Origin: Bacteroidota bacterium
Lineage (GTDB): Bacteria > Bacteroidota > Bacteroidia > Bacteroidales > UBA10428
Length of the DNA: 64,000 bases
Direction: 5' to 3'
Assembly: GCA_016699695.1 (NCBI GenBank)
Contig: CP065006.1
Span: forward strand, 3,472,001 to 3,536,000
In this document: positions 1 to 9,515 of the stretch, one piece after another
How the letters are laid out: every line of letters starts with the position of its first letter
Numbering within the stretch: position 1 is the first letter of the stretch
Position numbers and translations under genes: made by a program
The notes under the pieces: generated by a model
The model's input: the letters and a program-made list of their open reading frames with translations, nothing else
What the model was told of the DNA's origin: nothing
Database searches by the model: none

Positions 1-1
1 A

Positions 2-2803
2 GCGGACCTTATTCGCAAACACCAGGTAGGAGGGATTATCTTTTTCCAGGGAAGTCCGGAAGAAGTGCATGGTCTTGCCCGGTATTACCAATCGATCTCG
101 AAAATACCACTTCTTATTGCCATCGATGGTGAATGGGGATTAGCGATGCGGCTGTCCAACACCATTCAGTATCCCAAGCAAATGACCCTTGGAGCTATAA
201 GCTCCGACATGCTGATTTACCAAATGGGGTACGATATCGCCAGTCAGATGAAACACCTGGGTATACACATCAATTTTGCACCTGTTGTTGATGTCAACAA
301 CAACCCGGCTAACCCAGTTATCAATGCACGGTCGTTTGGTGAACAAAAAAACAATGTGGCCCGTAAGGGAATTTTATATATGAAAGGTATGCAGGACGCC
401 GGTGTGATGGCTTTTGCCAAGCATTTTCCGGGCCATGGCGATACCGACACCGATTCGCACCACGATTTACCTGTTGTGATGCATTCGGCCGAAAGACTAG
501 ACAGCCTGGAGCTATATCCCTTCCGAGCCTTAATCAATGCCGGAGTTTCGGGTGTGATGCTGGCCCACATGCACATTCCTGCACTCGACAACACACCCAA
601 CCTGCCTTCGACTTTATCATCGGCTATTGCCAATGATTTATTGCAAAAAGAAATGTGCTTCGAGGGACTGGTAGTGACCGATGCCATGAATATGAAGGGA
701 GTGGCCGATTATTTTCCAGCCATTGAGGCTAATCTAATGGCTATAAAAGCCGGTAACAACATCCTTCTGATGCCACACCAGATTGAGGAAAGCATAGAGG
801 CTATTCTTAAGGAAATGGAATCGGATGCAAAAATAAAAGAGCAGGTTAATCAAAGCTGCCAGAAGATTCTTAAGGCAAAAAAATGGGCTTTTACGCATGC
901 TAAAAGCGAAACCTATTCAGCCGACAGTCTCAATAAGCCAAAATTTGTAGCACAACGCAACCAACTTTATGCCGCTGCTCTTACCCTTATTCAAAACCAA
1001 AATGACCTGCTACCCTTCAAAGCGCTGGACACCCTTCGGATAGCCAGTTTAACCCTTGGCGAAGGGAATTCAGAGAGTTTTACACAATCACTGAAACTAT
1101 ATTCGAAAATACAATCCTTTTCAGGCATTATAGCCACCGATAGCGTTCAAGTAAATAAGCTGGTTTCCAAATTACAATCGTATAACCTTGTTTTAATCAG
1201 TTTGCACAGCAATAGTCTGAATGCCGGCAAGAAGTTTGGTGTTTCGGACGAAGAGATTCAACTCGTGGAGAAACTTGCACAGGCAAACAATTGTGTACTT
1301 ATTCACCTGGCTAATCCTTACATAATTTCACGCATTGACGAACTACATCGGTTTAAAGCAGTGCTGTTAGGCTATGAAAACAGTCCCGAAATTCAACAAT
1401 TAGCATCAGAGGCGCTGTTTGGTGCCGCAGAGGTGGTTGGCGCCTTGCCAGTTACCGTTTACCCGGCCTATCCGGCAGGTTTTGGAATGCAAAGCAAAAC
1501 GCTGAACCGCTTAAGTTATGTAACCCCATATGAAGCCGGGTTTGACGAGAAGAAACTTGCAACCATCGATTCGATTGTGAACGATGCCATTGCCCAAGGC
1601 GCCATTCCGGGTTGTCAGGTATTGGCTGCAAAGAACGGAAAGGTTTTTTTTTTCAAAGCCTTTGGGCATCATTCGTATCAAAAAAAAAACGAAGTTGAGC
1701 TAACCGACCTGTATGATATTGCTTCAATTACCAAAATTGCAGCTACCATGCCGGCTCTCATGCGTTTACAGGACGAAAAACTATTCGATGTAAGCGAACG
1801 ACTTGGTTATTACCTGCCAGAACTGGATACTTGTGCAAAGGGTAATCTTATTATTTCCGATATTTTATTGCACCAGGCAGGTCTGGCGCCATGGATCCCC
1901 TTTTATTGGCAAACCCTCGAACCTATTTATCCGGGGCAGGATCTTTTTAAAACACGTTATTCCGAAAACTATCCCTTGCAAGTGGGACCGAATGTTTTTG
2001 CGAATAAACATTTGAAATACAAAGAACATTATTATCAGACTACTCCTGATAGCATTTATTCAGTAAATGTTGCAGAAGCCTTGTATCTGAACAGGTCTTT
2101 TACCGATAGTATCTGGCAAAAGATTGCTGCCAGTAGGCTCGATCCGCCAGGCACTTATCTGTACAGTGATTTGGGTTTTTATTTGTTCCCTCAAATAATT
2201 CAAAGACTATCGGGTTGTACATTTGAACAATACATTGATTCTGTTTTTTTTGCTCCTATGGGGGCCTATTTGCTTAGCTTTAAACCATTGAATAAATATC
2301 AAAAAGACCAGATTATACCTACTGAAAACGACCTGGTATTTCGCAAACAAATAATTCATGGTTATGTGCACGACCAGGGTGCTGCATTGTTGGGTGGCGT
2401 ATCGGGTCATGCAGGTCTCTTTTCGAATGCCAACGATCTGGCTAAAATCATGCAGATGTATTTAAACGAAGGGGCTTATGGCGAACTTGAATTGCTGAGC
2501 AAACGCCAGGTTCGAAGCTTTACCAGCTGCCTAGCCTGCGAGAATGGAAATCGCAGGGGGTTGGGATTTGATAAACCCGAACCCGATACAAACTTAAATG
2601 GACCTGTTTTTAAAGGCATATCGCTTGAAAGCTACGGGCATGCCGGCTTTACAGGCACTCTTGCATGGGCCGATCCGTCCACCGGAATTGTATTTATTTT
2701 TCTTTCGAACCGTATTTATCCCGATCCGGTGGACAATAAACTCGTTAAGCTCGAAATCCGATCAAAGGTTCATGAAGCCATCTATAAGGCAGCCTTGAAT
2801 TAA
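2..2803 (+). CDS. GH3 beta-N-acetylglucosaminidase fused to serine hydrolase (5'-partial)
   Basis: The reading frame is open from base 2, so the gene begins before the window; the GTG at 65 is internal. The N-terminal half is a NagZ-like GH3 domain: the KHFPGHGDTDTD..HHDLP signature lies at residues 119-136 counted from that GTG, and the probable nucleophile Asp206 is in VVTDAM. From about residue 485 comes a beta-lactamase/class C type serine hydrolase domain with SxxK (Ser554-Ile-Thr-Lys557) and a YSD motif in place of the usual YxN. Fusions of this kind are known in Bacteroidota and are thought to act on muropeptides or other N-acetylglucosaminides in the periplasm; that role is inferred. 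It stands alone, followed by a 354-base AT-rich gap. The signal peptide lies outside the window. Confidence 0.9.
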   Translation, partial: ADLIRKHQVGGIIFFQGSPEEVHGLARYYQSISKIPLLIAIDGEWGLAMRLSNTIQYPKQMTLGAISSDMLIYQMGYDIASQMKHLGIHINFAPVVDVNNNPANPVINARSFGEQKNNVARKGILYMKGMQDAGVMAFAKHFPGHGDTDTDSHHDLPVVMHSAERLDSLELYPFRALINAGVSGVMLAHMHIPALDNTPNLPSTLSSAIANDLLQKEMCFEGLVVTDAMNMKGVADYFPAIEANLMAIKAGNNILLMPHQIEESIEAILKEMESDAKIKEQVNQSCQKILKAKKWAFTHAKSETYSADSLNKPKFVAQRNQLYAAALTLIQNQNDLLPFKALDTLRIASLTLGEGNSESFTQSLKLYSKIQSFSGIIATDSVQVNKLVSKLQSYNLVLISLHSNSLNAGKKFGVSDEEIQLVEKLAQANNCVLIHLANPYIISRIDELHRFKAVLLGYENSPEIQQLASEALFGAAEVVGALPVTVYPAYPAGFGMQSKTLNRLSYVTPYEAGFDEKKLATIDSIVNDAIAQGAIPGCQVLAAKNGKVFFFKAFGHHSYQKKNEVELTDLYDIASITKIAATMPALMRLQDEKLFDVSERLGYYLPELDTCAKGNLIISDILLHQAGLAPWIPFYWQTLEPIYPGQDLFKTRYSENYPLQVGPNVFANKHLKYKEHYYQTTPDSIYSVNVAEALYLNRSFTDSIWQKIAASRLDPPGTYLYSDLGFYLFPQIIQRLSGCTFEQYIDSVFFAPMGAYLLSFKPLNKYQKDQIIPTENDLVFRKQIIHGYVHDQGAALLGGVSGHAGLFSNANDLAKIMQMYLNEGAYGELELLSKRQVRSFTSCLACENGNRRGLGFDKPEPDTNLNGPVFKGISLESYGHAGFTGTLAWADPSTGIVFIFLSNRIYPDPVDNKLVKLEIRSKVHEAIYKAALN

Positions 2804-3157
2804 GATTTAATCCTTTTCCGCTTTTTAGTTATATTAAACTAATTGTTTAAGCAATTCTTATACATTTTTACCACCAATTAATTGCAGCAAAATTCCCATT
2901 AATTATTCCGTATCTGTAATATGCTGAAATTTAGCATGTAAGGCTATTTATTAAGCCTGCATTAAATTCTGTATTCACTGAAATAAATCATTCCTTTTAT
3001 TTTCCTTCTTTCGCTTAAAAGCATTTATTTTATAGTATAATAAACAGCCCGTATTTTTTGTTATCAGAATAACACTCGTTTTAGTAAGCTTTACCTGCAT
3101 TTATATTAACTGATAATAAAGGGTAGGTGGGGAGCATTTTTGAAATAATTACTTGCC
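2804..3157. other. AT-rich intergenic region
   Basis: No credible gene in 354 bases. Two small hairpins are visible: atgct/agcat at 2921-2937 and aggct/agcct at 2941-2958. Neither has a T-tract typical of an intrinsic terminator. The promoter of the decarboxylase operon should lie here, but I see no exact TAnnTTTG element. Confidence 0.5.
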
Positions 3158-4717
3158 ATGAACAGCCAACAAAAAATCAAAGAATTAATCGACAAGCGAG
3201 AGCTTGCCAAACGGGGTGGTGGAGCAGCCCGCGTTGAATCGCAACACAACAAGGGTAAACTTACTGCCCGCGAGCGGCTTGAAATTCTGCTCGACGAAGG
3301 CTCTTTCGAAGAATACGATATGTTTGTGACCCATCGGTCAACCGATTTTGGTCTCGAATCGCAGCAATACCTTTCCGACGGAGTTGTTACAGGGCATGGT
3401 ACCATCGATGGACGTATTGTGTTTGTTTTTTCTCAGGATTTTACAGTTTTTGGAGGATCGCTATCCGAAACTTTTGCACAGAAAATATGCAAAATAATGG
3501 ATCAGGCTATGAAGGTGGGTGCCCCGGTAATTGGTATCAACGACAGTGGTGGTGCCCGTATTCAGGAAGGTGTGCGAAGCCTGGCCGGGTATGCCGAAAT
3601 ATTCGAGCGTAACATTCTGGCCTCTGGTGTAATTCCCCAGATATCTGCTGTATTTGGACCTTGTGCCGGTGGAGCCGTGTATAGTCCTGCTTTAACCGAT
3701 TTTATACTCATGACCGAGGAGCAAAGCTACATGTTTGTTACAGGCCCCAAAGTAACTAAGGCAGTTACCGGCGAAGTGATTACAACCGAAGAATTGGGAG
3801 GCGCAGAAGTGCATGCTTCAAAATCGGGAGTAGCACATTTTGTAGCCGAGGACGAAGAAGAGGGATTGCTGATGATTCGTAAACTCTTGTCTTACCTTCC
3901 CCAAAACAATGTAGAAGAAGCTCCTTTTGTGGAAACATCGGATCCGATAGAGCGAAAAGAGGATAGCCTCAATGAGATTATTCCGGTGGATGCCAATCAG
4001 CCTTACGATATGCTCGATGTAATTCACCTTATCGTGGACGAAGGAGAGTTTATCGAAGTGCATTCGAAATATGCTAAAAACATTATTACCGGTTTTGCCC
4101 GTATGGGCGGTATTTCTGTAGGCATTGTGGCCAACCAGCCCAACTACCTGGCTGGTGTGCTCGATATCAATGCTTCGCGCAAAGCAGCCCGTTTTGTGCG
4201 CACCTGCGATGTGTTTAACATTCCACTGGTGACCTTGGTCGATGTGCCCGGATTTTTACCCGGTTCGGCTCAGGAGTATGGCGGAATCATAATACATGGT
4301 GCCAAACTGCTTTTTGCCTATGGCGAGGCTACCGTGCCAAAAGTTACGGTTACTTTGCGCAAATCGTACGGTGGTGCCCACGATGTAATGAGTTCGAAAC
4401 AATTACGTGGCGATATGAACTATGCATGGCCTACCGCCGAAATTGCGGTGATGGGGGCTGCCGGTGCAGTGGAAGTGCTCGAAGGGCGAAAATTGGGTGA
4501 ACTTACGGACGAAACTGAAAAGTCGAAATTTATCGAAGAAAAAACCTCTGAGTATAACCAAAAGTTTGCCAATCCATACGAAGCTGCGCGCTATGGGTAC
4601 ATCGACGATGTAATTGAACCCAGAAATACTCGTTTTAGGGTTATCAGGGCGTTGCGAACACTTTCGAATAAAAAGGATTTACTTCCACCCAAGAAACATT
4701 CCAATATTCCACTCTAA
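3158..4717 (+). CDS. mmdA: Methylmalonyl-CoA decarboxylase alpha / acyl-CoA carboxyltransferase subunit
   Basis: A 519-residue carboxyltransferase of the propionyl-CoA carboxylase beta / MmdA family. Family hallmarks are visible: GGARIQEGVRSLAGY, GGAVYSPALTDF, the acyl-CoA binding region around GVLDINASRKAARFVRTCD, and DVPGFLPGSAQEYGGII. It transfers the carboxyl group of methylmalonyl-CoA (or a related acyl-CoA) to biotin on the carrier subunit two genes downstream. It is the first gene of a tight four-gene operon (alpha, gamma, biotin carrier, beta). That arrangement supports the Na+-pumping decarboxylase rather than an ATP-dependent carboxylase, since no biotin carboxylase gene is nearby. 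In fermentative Bacteroidota this enzyme belongs to the succinate-to-propionate route. Substrate assignment is by family and context. Confidence 0.9.
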   Translation: MNSQQKIKELIDKRELAKRGGGAARVESQHNKGKLTARERLEILLDEGSFEEYDMFVTHRSTDFGLESQQYLSDGVVTGHGTIDGRIVFVFSQDFTVFGGSLSETFAQKICKIMDQAMKVGAPVIGINDSGGARIQEGVRSLAGYAEIFERNILASGVIPQISAVFGPCAGGAVYSPALTDFILMTEEQSYMFVTGPKVTKAVTGEVITTEELGGAEVHASKSGVAHFVAEDEEEGLLMIRKLLSYLPQNNVEEAPFVETSDPIERKEDSLNEIIPVDANQPYDMLDVIHLIVDEGEFIEVHSKYAKNIITGFARMGGISVGIVANQPNYLAGVLDINASRKAARFVRTCDVFNIPLVTLVDVPGFLPGSAQEYGGIIIHGAKLLFAYGEATVPKVTVTLRKSYGGAHDVMSSKQLRGDMNYAWPTAEIAVMGAAGAVEVLEGRKLGELTDETEKSKFIEEKTSEYNQKFANPYEAARYGYIDDVIEPRNTRFRVIRALRTLSNKKDLLPPKKHSNIPL

Positions 4718-4728
4718 ACACGACCATC

Positions 4729-5094
4729 ATGTTAATAGATGCAATAAAATTTGATGCTTCGGCAATTGGTAGCGATTCCATAATTCTTACTGTGGTTGGA
4801 TACGCGGTAGTTTTTATTTCCCTGGGTCTACTGTTTGTCGTGTTTTTTTACCTTCCCAAATTGCTTAACCTGCGGTTCAAGCCGCGCAGAAAGGCCGATG
4901 GTAGTATTGATACACAGGCTACAGTTGAAATAAGTGCAGAAGAAAATGCTGCCATCAGCATGGCTTTGTATTTGCATTTTAACCAATATCACGACGAAGA
5001 AAGTAACCTGATGACCATTAAACGTGAGTCGAGGTTGTACTCGCCATGGAGTTCTAAAATTTATCAGGTGCGTCATCGTTTTAACCGAGTGTAA
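4729..5094 (+). CDS. OadG-family gamma subunit of Na+-pumping decarboxylase
   Basis: A 121-residue protein starting 11 bases after mmdA. It has one strongly hydrophobic segment (about residues 19-45) followed by a basic cytosolic tail. This matches the OadG/MmdD small subunit that anchors and stabilises the complex and links the carboxyltransferase to the membrane beta subunit. The family diverges quickly, so the call rests mainly on size, single-TM topology and position between the carboxyltransferase and biotin carrier genes. The C-terminal 40 residues, with SRLYSPWSSKIYQVRHRFN, look like the conserved Bacteroidota form. Confidence 0.8.
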   Translation: MLIDAIKFDASAIGSDSIILTVVGYAVVFISLGLLFVVFFYLPKLLNLRFKPRRKADGSIDTQATVEISAEENAAISMALYLHFNQYHDEESNLMTIKRESRLYSPWSSKIYQVRHRFNRV

Positions 5095-5105
5095 TTTTTA
5101 ATAGT

Positions 5106-5525
5106 ATGAAAAAATTTAGTTTTAAAATAAATGGCAATTCCTATGGAGTCGAAATAAAGTCTTTCGAGGAAAACATTGCCCACATCGAAGTAAATGGAAC
5201 GGAATACGAGGTTTTGGTTGAACGCGAGGTAAAAGCAAGCAAAACTCCTACCATTGTGCGCAAAGTAGTTCCGCAGAAACCCGAAGACATTGAAAAAAAA
5301 CCTGGTGGCTCGGCATTTCCGGTAAAAGCTCCACTTCCGGGAAAGATCGTGGAAGTTTTTGTGCGTACAGGCGACATTGTGAAAAAAGGCCAGGTGCTGA
5401 TGACCATGGAAGCCATGAAAATGATTAACAATGTATTGGCTTCGAAAGACGGTGTAGTGGAAACCATCAAGGTGAAGCCAGGCGATGCAGTTCTGGAAGG
5501 AGATGTATTACTTGAAACAGTTTAA
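5106..5525 (+). CDS. mmdC: Biotin carboxyl carrier subunit of decarboxylase
   Basis: A 139-residue biotinyl-domain protein. The biotin attachment motif MEAMKM is present, with target Lys105, inside a C-terminal lipoyl/biotinyl fold (about residues 70-139). A linker around residues 42-70 is rich in Lys, Pro and Glu. It carries CO2 from the alpha subunit to the membrane beta subunit. Five bases separate its stop from the preferred ATG of the beta subunit, so the two are co-translated closely. Confidence 0.92.
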   Translation: MKKFSFKINGNSYGVEIKSFEENIAHIEVNGTEYEVLVEREVKASKTPTIVRKVVPQKPEDIEKKPGGSAFPVKAPLPGKIVEVFVRTGDIVKKGQVLMTMEAMKMINNVLASKDGVVETIKVKPGDAVLEGDVLLETV

Positions 5526-5529
5526 AAAA

Positions 5530-6864
5530 ATGAAAAGATTTTTTCTGGTAATAGGGATACTTGCCTTCATGGCCATTCTGCATACCCTCCTGGGAAGTCA
5601 CGATGTTTTTGCCCAACATGTCACGCAAGCAGGTGAAACAATTCAAGTGGCATCTGCAGCACCCAATGACCATACCACCTCGGTATTTGCTGGCCTTCAG
5701 CGCTTTTGGATTTATACTGGTTTTTACAACCTCACGCTCAAACACCTTCTCATGATGTTGGTGGGCCTTGTTTTTATCTATTTGGCCATCAAATACGATT
5801 ACGAGCCTCTTCTATTAGTTCCTATTGGCACAGGTATTTTAATCGGAAACATTCCTTTTATAACTCTCGAACTTGGAAAGAACCTGGGGTTGTTCGCTCC
5901 TGATGCTGCAAGCGGATTATCAGTGGGAATCTACGAACAGGGAAGCGTGCTTAATTACTTATATTTTGGCGTAACAAAGGGTATTTATCCGCCCTTAATA
6001 TTTCTCGGTATTGGGGCCATGACAGATTTTTCTTCTCTTATTTCAAACCCAAAATTGCTATTATTGGGTGCTGCTGCTCAACTTGGTATTTTTGCAACCT
6101 TTTTAGGCGCTGTGGCTCTTGGTTTCAATATTGCCGAAGCCGGATCCATCGGCATCATCGGTGGTGCCGATGGCCCTACGGCTATTTTCCTTTCCTCTAA
6201 ACTAGCTCCTCACCTGATTGGCCCCATTGCTATTGCTGCTTATTCTTACATGGCACTTGTACCGGTTATTCAACCCCCAATTATGAAATTGCTCACTACC
6301 CGCAAACAAAGACTGATACGCATGCGGCCATCCAGGGCAGTGAGTAAAACCGAAAAAATATTATTCCCAATTTTCGGATTATTGCTTACCACACTTATTT
6401 CTCCGAGTGCACTTCCATTGTTGGGTTTCTTGTTCTTTGGCAATCTTCTTAAGGAATCTACTGTTACGAATCGTCTGGCAGAAACTGCCCGTACCTCCAT
6501 GATCGATATTGTTACCATTCTCCTGGGTATCACTGTGGGGGCATCGACTCAGGCCGATGTGTTCCTTACTCCACAATCAGTTATGATCTTTGTACTGGGT
6601 GCACTTTCGTTTATGGTGGCATCAGCAGGCGGAATACTCTTTGCCCATGTCATGAACTGGTTCCTGAAAGCTGATAATAAGGTAAATCCGCTTATTGGTT
6701 CAGCAGGTGTATCTGCTGTACCCGATAGCGCACGTGTATCGCAAATGATGGGTCTGAAAGAAGACCCCACCAACCACCTGCTTATGCATGCCATGGCACC
6801 CAATGTGGCAGGTGTAATTGGTTCGGCAGTGGCCGCTGGTATTCTGATGAGCTTTTTGTTGTAA
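5530..6864 (+). CDS. mmdB: Sodium ion-translocating decarboxylase beta subunit
   Basis: A polytopic membrane protein of the OadB/MmdB/GcdB family (444 residues from ATG 5530). The signature GIIGGADGPTAIFL contains the Asp involved in Na+ transport, and the C-terminal block APNVAGVIGSAVAAGILM is typical. It decarboxylates carboxybiotin and pumps Na+ outward. The frame extends upstream to an ATG at 5485, but that would overlap mmdC by 41 bases, so ATG 5530 is chosen. The N-terminus carries an extra hydrophobic segment ending HDVFAQ and a polar linker before the core begins. This looks like a signal peptide or an added TM helix, as seen in some Bacteroidota members. The operon ends at the terminator downstream. 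Confidence 0.9.
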   Translation: MKRFFLVIGILAFMAILHTLLGSHDVFAQHVTQAGETIQVASAAPNDHTTSVFAGLQRFWIYTGFYNLTLKHLLMMLVGLVFIYLAIKYDYEPLLLVPIGTGILIGNIPFITLELGKNLGLFAPDAASGLSVGIYEQGSVLNYLYFGVTKGIYPPLIFLGIGAMTDFSSLISNPKLLLLGAAAQLGIFATFLGAVALGFNIAEAGSIGIIGGADGPTAIFLSSKLAPHLIGPIAIAAYSYMALVPVIQPPIMKLLTTRKQRLIRMRPSRAVSKTEKILFPIFGLLLTTLISPSALPLLGFLFFGNLLKESTVTNRLAETARTSMIDIVTILLGITVGASTQADVFLTPQSVMIFVLGALSFMVASAGGILFAHVMNWFLKADNKVNPLIGSAGVSAVPDSARVSQMMGLKEDPTNHLLMHAMAPNVAGVIGSAVAAGILMSFLL

Positions 6865-6904
6865 GAGTAAGCTTAATCTCAGCTTTGCAAAGAGATTTTT
6901 ATAA

Positions 6905-6950
6905 CCCTTAAAGGATATTTGTCAGAATGAATATCCTTTAAGGGATTTTT
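6905..6950 (+). terminator. Strong intrinsic terminator of the decarboxylase operon
   Basis: A perfect 15-bp inverted repeat (6905-6919 with 6930-6944) with a 10-base loop is followed by attttt. It lies 40 bases after the mmdB stop and before the IS element. Confidence 0.85.
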
Positions 6951-6991
6951 CTTGATAAAAAATTGGCACAGGGTTTGTAAAATTGCCGGTT

Positions 6992-8496
6992 TTAATTCTA
7001 CTTTAACAGATTAAACAAAACCCTTGTAAACATTGATATTTCAAGGAAATTCAGTATCTTCAATGCACAGAAAAACAGGCTTATCGTTCCGAAAAATGTT
7101 TAATACAACGTAAAAATAATAATCGATATGGAAAAACACTGACCTCTGTAATAGAGCGAGTTAGTGTTCACCTTAATGATTATCAGCATGTATTTTGTAA
7201 TTCAACAAAGAAGTTCTTTGACAAAGCACAGCAATATTCATTAGGAATAATACAAAGTCAGATGCGCAATATTGAAAGAATAAGCGAAGATTTGGGAGCT
7301 AACTACCATCAAATGCAGCACTTTATAACTGAGTCTAACTGGGATCATCGAGTTTTGATAAATCAAGTAGCCCAGGAAGTAAGCCAGGTTTTACCCAAAA
7401 GAAAACTTACAGGATTGATTATTGATGAAAGTGGTTGGGTAAAAAAAGGCGACCATAGCGTAGGCGTTGGACATCAATATTGTGGGAATGTAGGGAAACT
7501 ATCAAATAGTCAGGTTGCGGTATTTGCTTGTTTAAGTAATGGGGATTTTGCATCAATGGTTGATGCCCGACTATACCTTCCCAAGGCTTGGTGTGACGAC
7601 AAGACAAGATGCGAAAAAGCAGGCGTTCCTGTAAAGCACCGAACATTTAAAACTAAGCTCGAACTGGCATTAGAAATTATTCGCCAGCAAGTAACCAATG
7701 GCATCATCTTCGATTTTATTGGAGGCGATGGTTATTATGGTAACGATGTGGATTTTGCCAGCAGCATAGATTTGCTTGGTTATCTGTACATGCTGGATAT
7801 CCATAAAGACCAAAAAATATATTTGGAACGTCCTGACTTGGCTATTCCCGAGCGAAAAAGCAATAAGGGTCGTGAACCCAAGAAATTAAAAGCAACTACA
7901 GACGAATTAAGTGTATCAAAATATTTACAGACTTTAAATGACGAAAATTGGCAGCGTATTAGTGTTCGTAATACAGCCAAAGGAGTTCTTGTAGCTGACT
8001 ATCATTTTATAAAGCTTTGGATAATCAATAACAGTAAAATGCAAGTAGAGCAAAGGTTACTGGTTATCCGTAAAACGAAAACCAAAGAAGGCAAGGACGA
8101 AATAAAATATTCTTTTACCAATGCTAATCTTGAACAATACACTAAGAAAGCTATAGCCTATATGCAAGCACAACGGTACTTTGTAGAACATTGCATAAAA
8201 GAATCAAAACAGATACTCGGGCTAGACCAGTTTCAGACACGAAAATGGCTTGCATGGCAACACCAGGTTGCATTAAACTTTTTGGTCTCGTCATTTATTT
8301 TAAAAGAAAAATTGCATTGCTTTGATGATTTACCTTTACTATCGGCTCGTGATATTAAAGAATTTATCACTTTTAAACTTTATAAACAGATGACCGAAGA
8401 ACAAATGATTGATAGAATTTATGACCGGCATTTAAAACGACAGCGTGATATAAATTACTCATATTCAAAATTGTAAATCTGTTAAAGTAGAATTAA
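6992..8496 (+). mobile_element. IS701-family insertion sequence, about 1.5 kb
   Basis: Perfect 21-bp inverted repeats bound the element: 6992-7012 at the left and 8476-8496 at the right (ttaattctactttaacagatt and its complement). The right repeat overlaps the transposase stop codon. A single transposase gene fills the element. I see no clear target-site duplication flanking these ends (ggtt on the left, ttgt on the right), so the insertion may be old, or the outer boundary may be a few bases off. It sits between the decarboxylase terminator and a lipoprotein gene and disrupts neither. Confidence 0.88.
7262..8476 (+). CDS. IS701-family transposase (5' end probably frameshifted)
   Basis: DDE transposase of the IS701 type. 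D1 is Asp54 in GLIIDESG, D2 is Asp156 in IGGDGYYG, and the glutamate is Glu314 in HCIKESKQILGLDQFQ. The ATG at 7262 is the first start codon in this frame, but homology clearly continues upstream (FFDKAQQYSLGIIQ). The frame stays open back to 7037 with no ATG, GTG or TTG. The natural start is probably ATG 7128 (MEK...). It is in the wrong frame by one base and stops at TGA 7140; one extra A in the A5 run at 7132-7136, or a -1 slip there, would join it to LTSVIERVSVHLNDYQ. The rest is intact, so the protein may be inactive or made by frameshifting. Confidence 0.85.
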   Translation: MRNIERISEDLGANYHQMQHFITESNWDHRVLINQVAQEVSQVLPKRKLTGLIIDESGWVKKGDHSVGVGHQYCGNVGKLSNSQVAVFACLSNGDFASMVDARLYLPKAWCDDKTRCEKAGVPVKHRTFKTKLELALEIIRQQVTNGIIFDFIGGDGYYGNDVDFASSIDLLGYLYMLDIHKDQKIYLERPDLAIPERKSNKGREPKKLKATTDELSVSKYLQTLNDENWQRISVRNTAKGVLVADYHFIKLWIINNSKMQVEQRLLVIRKTKTKEGKDEIKYSFTNANLEQYTKKAIAYMQAQRYFVEHCIKESKQILGLDQFQTRKWLAWQHQVALNFLVSSFILKEKLHCFDDLPLLSARDIKEFITFKLYKQMTEEQMIDRIYDRHLKRQRDINYSYSKL

Positions 8497-8602
8497 TTGT
8501 AAATTTAAATAGCTTTTAAAACAAATCGTGCTTTAATACGTTTAAGAAGCTGGAAATTGACAATCGAAAAAGGACATTATTTAATAACTAAAACAAACAA
8601 TT

Positions 8603-9406
8603 ATGAAATTTAACAAATGGTTTTTAGGTCTGGCCGTGTTAGGCCTTGTGTTTGCTTCTTGCGAAGATGATACCGACCCTGTTGGTCCCACCATTACTTT
8701 TAAAGCCGGAGCTGGATTAACCACTGGCGATGCTACAGTTGATGCTGGTGATACAGTACATTTCTCCTGGGAAGTAGTAAAGGGAGATGCCAACCTTGAA
8801 GAATTCACCATTCGTGAGGGAAATGAAGATATTGATGGTTTTCCAACTTCTGATATTGATAATGATCAATATGAAGCTAGCCTTTCTTATATAGTAGGTA
8901 GTGCAGGTACTTATGTATTGTCTTTTATTGCAACCGATAAAGATGGACTAGAAGCAAAAGTAGACATTACCATTACTTGTCTGGCACCGCTTGAAAGTCT
9001 TGGTGCTAAACAGCTTGGCGCAGGTGGATCTTCACTTGGTAGTTATTATTCAGTTTCGACCAACCTGGTTTATAACCTTGCTGATGCCAAAACAAATGCT
9101 AGCAAAATTGACATTATATTTACATCAACTGCCAGTGCAGCTACTTTCAAATCCCCTAAAGATGCTTCAGCCACTGAAATTAGTTCTACAGGCAGAACCA
9201 CTACTTTCCAGAAAGTAGATCTTGATTTTGAAACTGCTGGCGCATCAGAGATAGAAGCTATAAACCCAACAGCTGACAACATTACTGTTGAGCTGAATGA
9301 TGTAGTAGTTTTTAAAACTCATGACAACGAAAAAGGAATCTTTTTAGTCGACCAACTTACTGTTTCTGCAGATGGTTCAGTAACTATAGATATTAAAGTA
9401 AAATAA
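8603..9406 (+). CDS. Surface lipoprotein, function unknown
   Basis: A 267-residue protein with a signal peptide and lipobox (LVFASC, Cys about residue 20), followed by an acidic EDDTDP stretch that in Bacteroidota often marks surface-exported lipoproteins. The next section (about residues 30-128) has the alternating pattern of a PKD/Ig-like beta-sandwich, with DAGDTVHFSWEV and GTYVLSFIATDKDG. The C-terminal half has no recognisable domain and is rich in Ser, Thr and Ala. It is a single-gene unit ending in a strong terminator. I do not recognise a specific function; extracellular binding or adhesion is only a guess. Confidence 0.75.
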   Translation: MKFNKWFLGLAVLGLVFASCEDDTDPVGPTITFKAGAGLTTGDATVDAGDTVHFSWEVVKGDANLEEFTIREGNEDIDGFPTSDIDNDQYEASLSYIVGSAGTYVLSFIATDKDGLEAKVDITITCLAPLESLGAKQLGAGGSSLGSYYSVSTNLVYNLADAKTNASKIDIIFTSTASAATFKSPKDASATEISSTGRTTTFQKVDLDFETAGASEIEAINPTADNITVELNDVVVFKTHDNEKGIFLVDQLTVSADGSVTIDIKVK

Positions 9407-9429
9407 TTGATTTTTTGCAATATTGTCAG

Positions 9430-9459
9430 AGCCGCATGCCCTGCATGCGGCTTTTTTTA
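9430..9459 (+). terminator. Intrinsic terminator after lipoprotein gene
   Basis: A perfect 10-bp GC-rich stem (9430-9439 with 9443-9452), a 3-base loop and seven T residues. It lies across the 5' end of the longest possible glycosyltransferase frame, which argues for a later start for that gene. Confidence 0.9.
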
Positions 9460-9515
9460 TTCCAGTCGGCGATATTATTTTTATCTTCACTGTCATATTA
9501 AGACTTATAAACTTT

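Noticed and set aside
6980..8510. Target-site duplication for the IS701-like element
   Set aside because: The bases flanking the 21-bp inverted repeats do not match in any offset I tried.
9423..9515. Upstream TTG start for the glycosyltransferase
   Set aside because: It lies within an intrinsic terminator; the conserved protein begins at ATG 9516.
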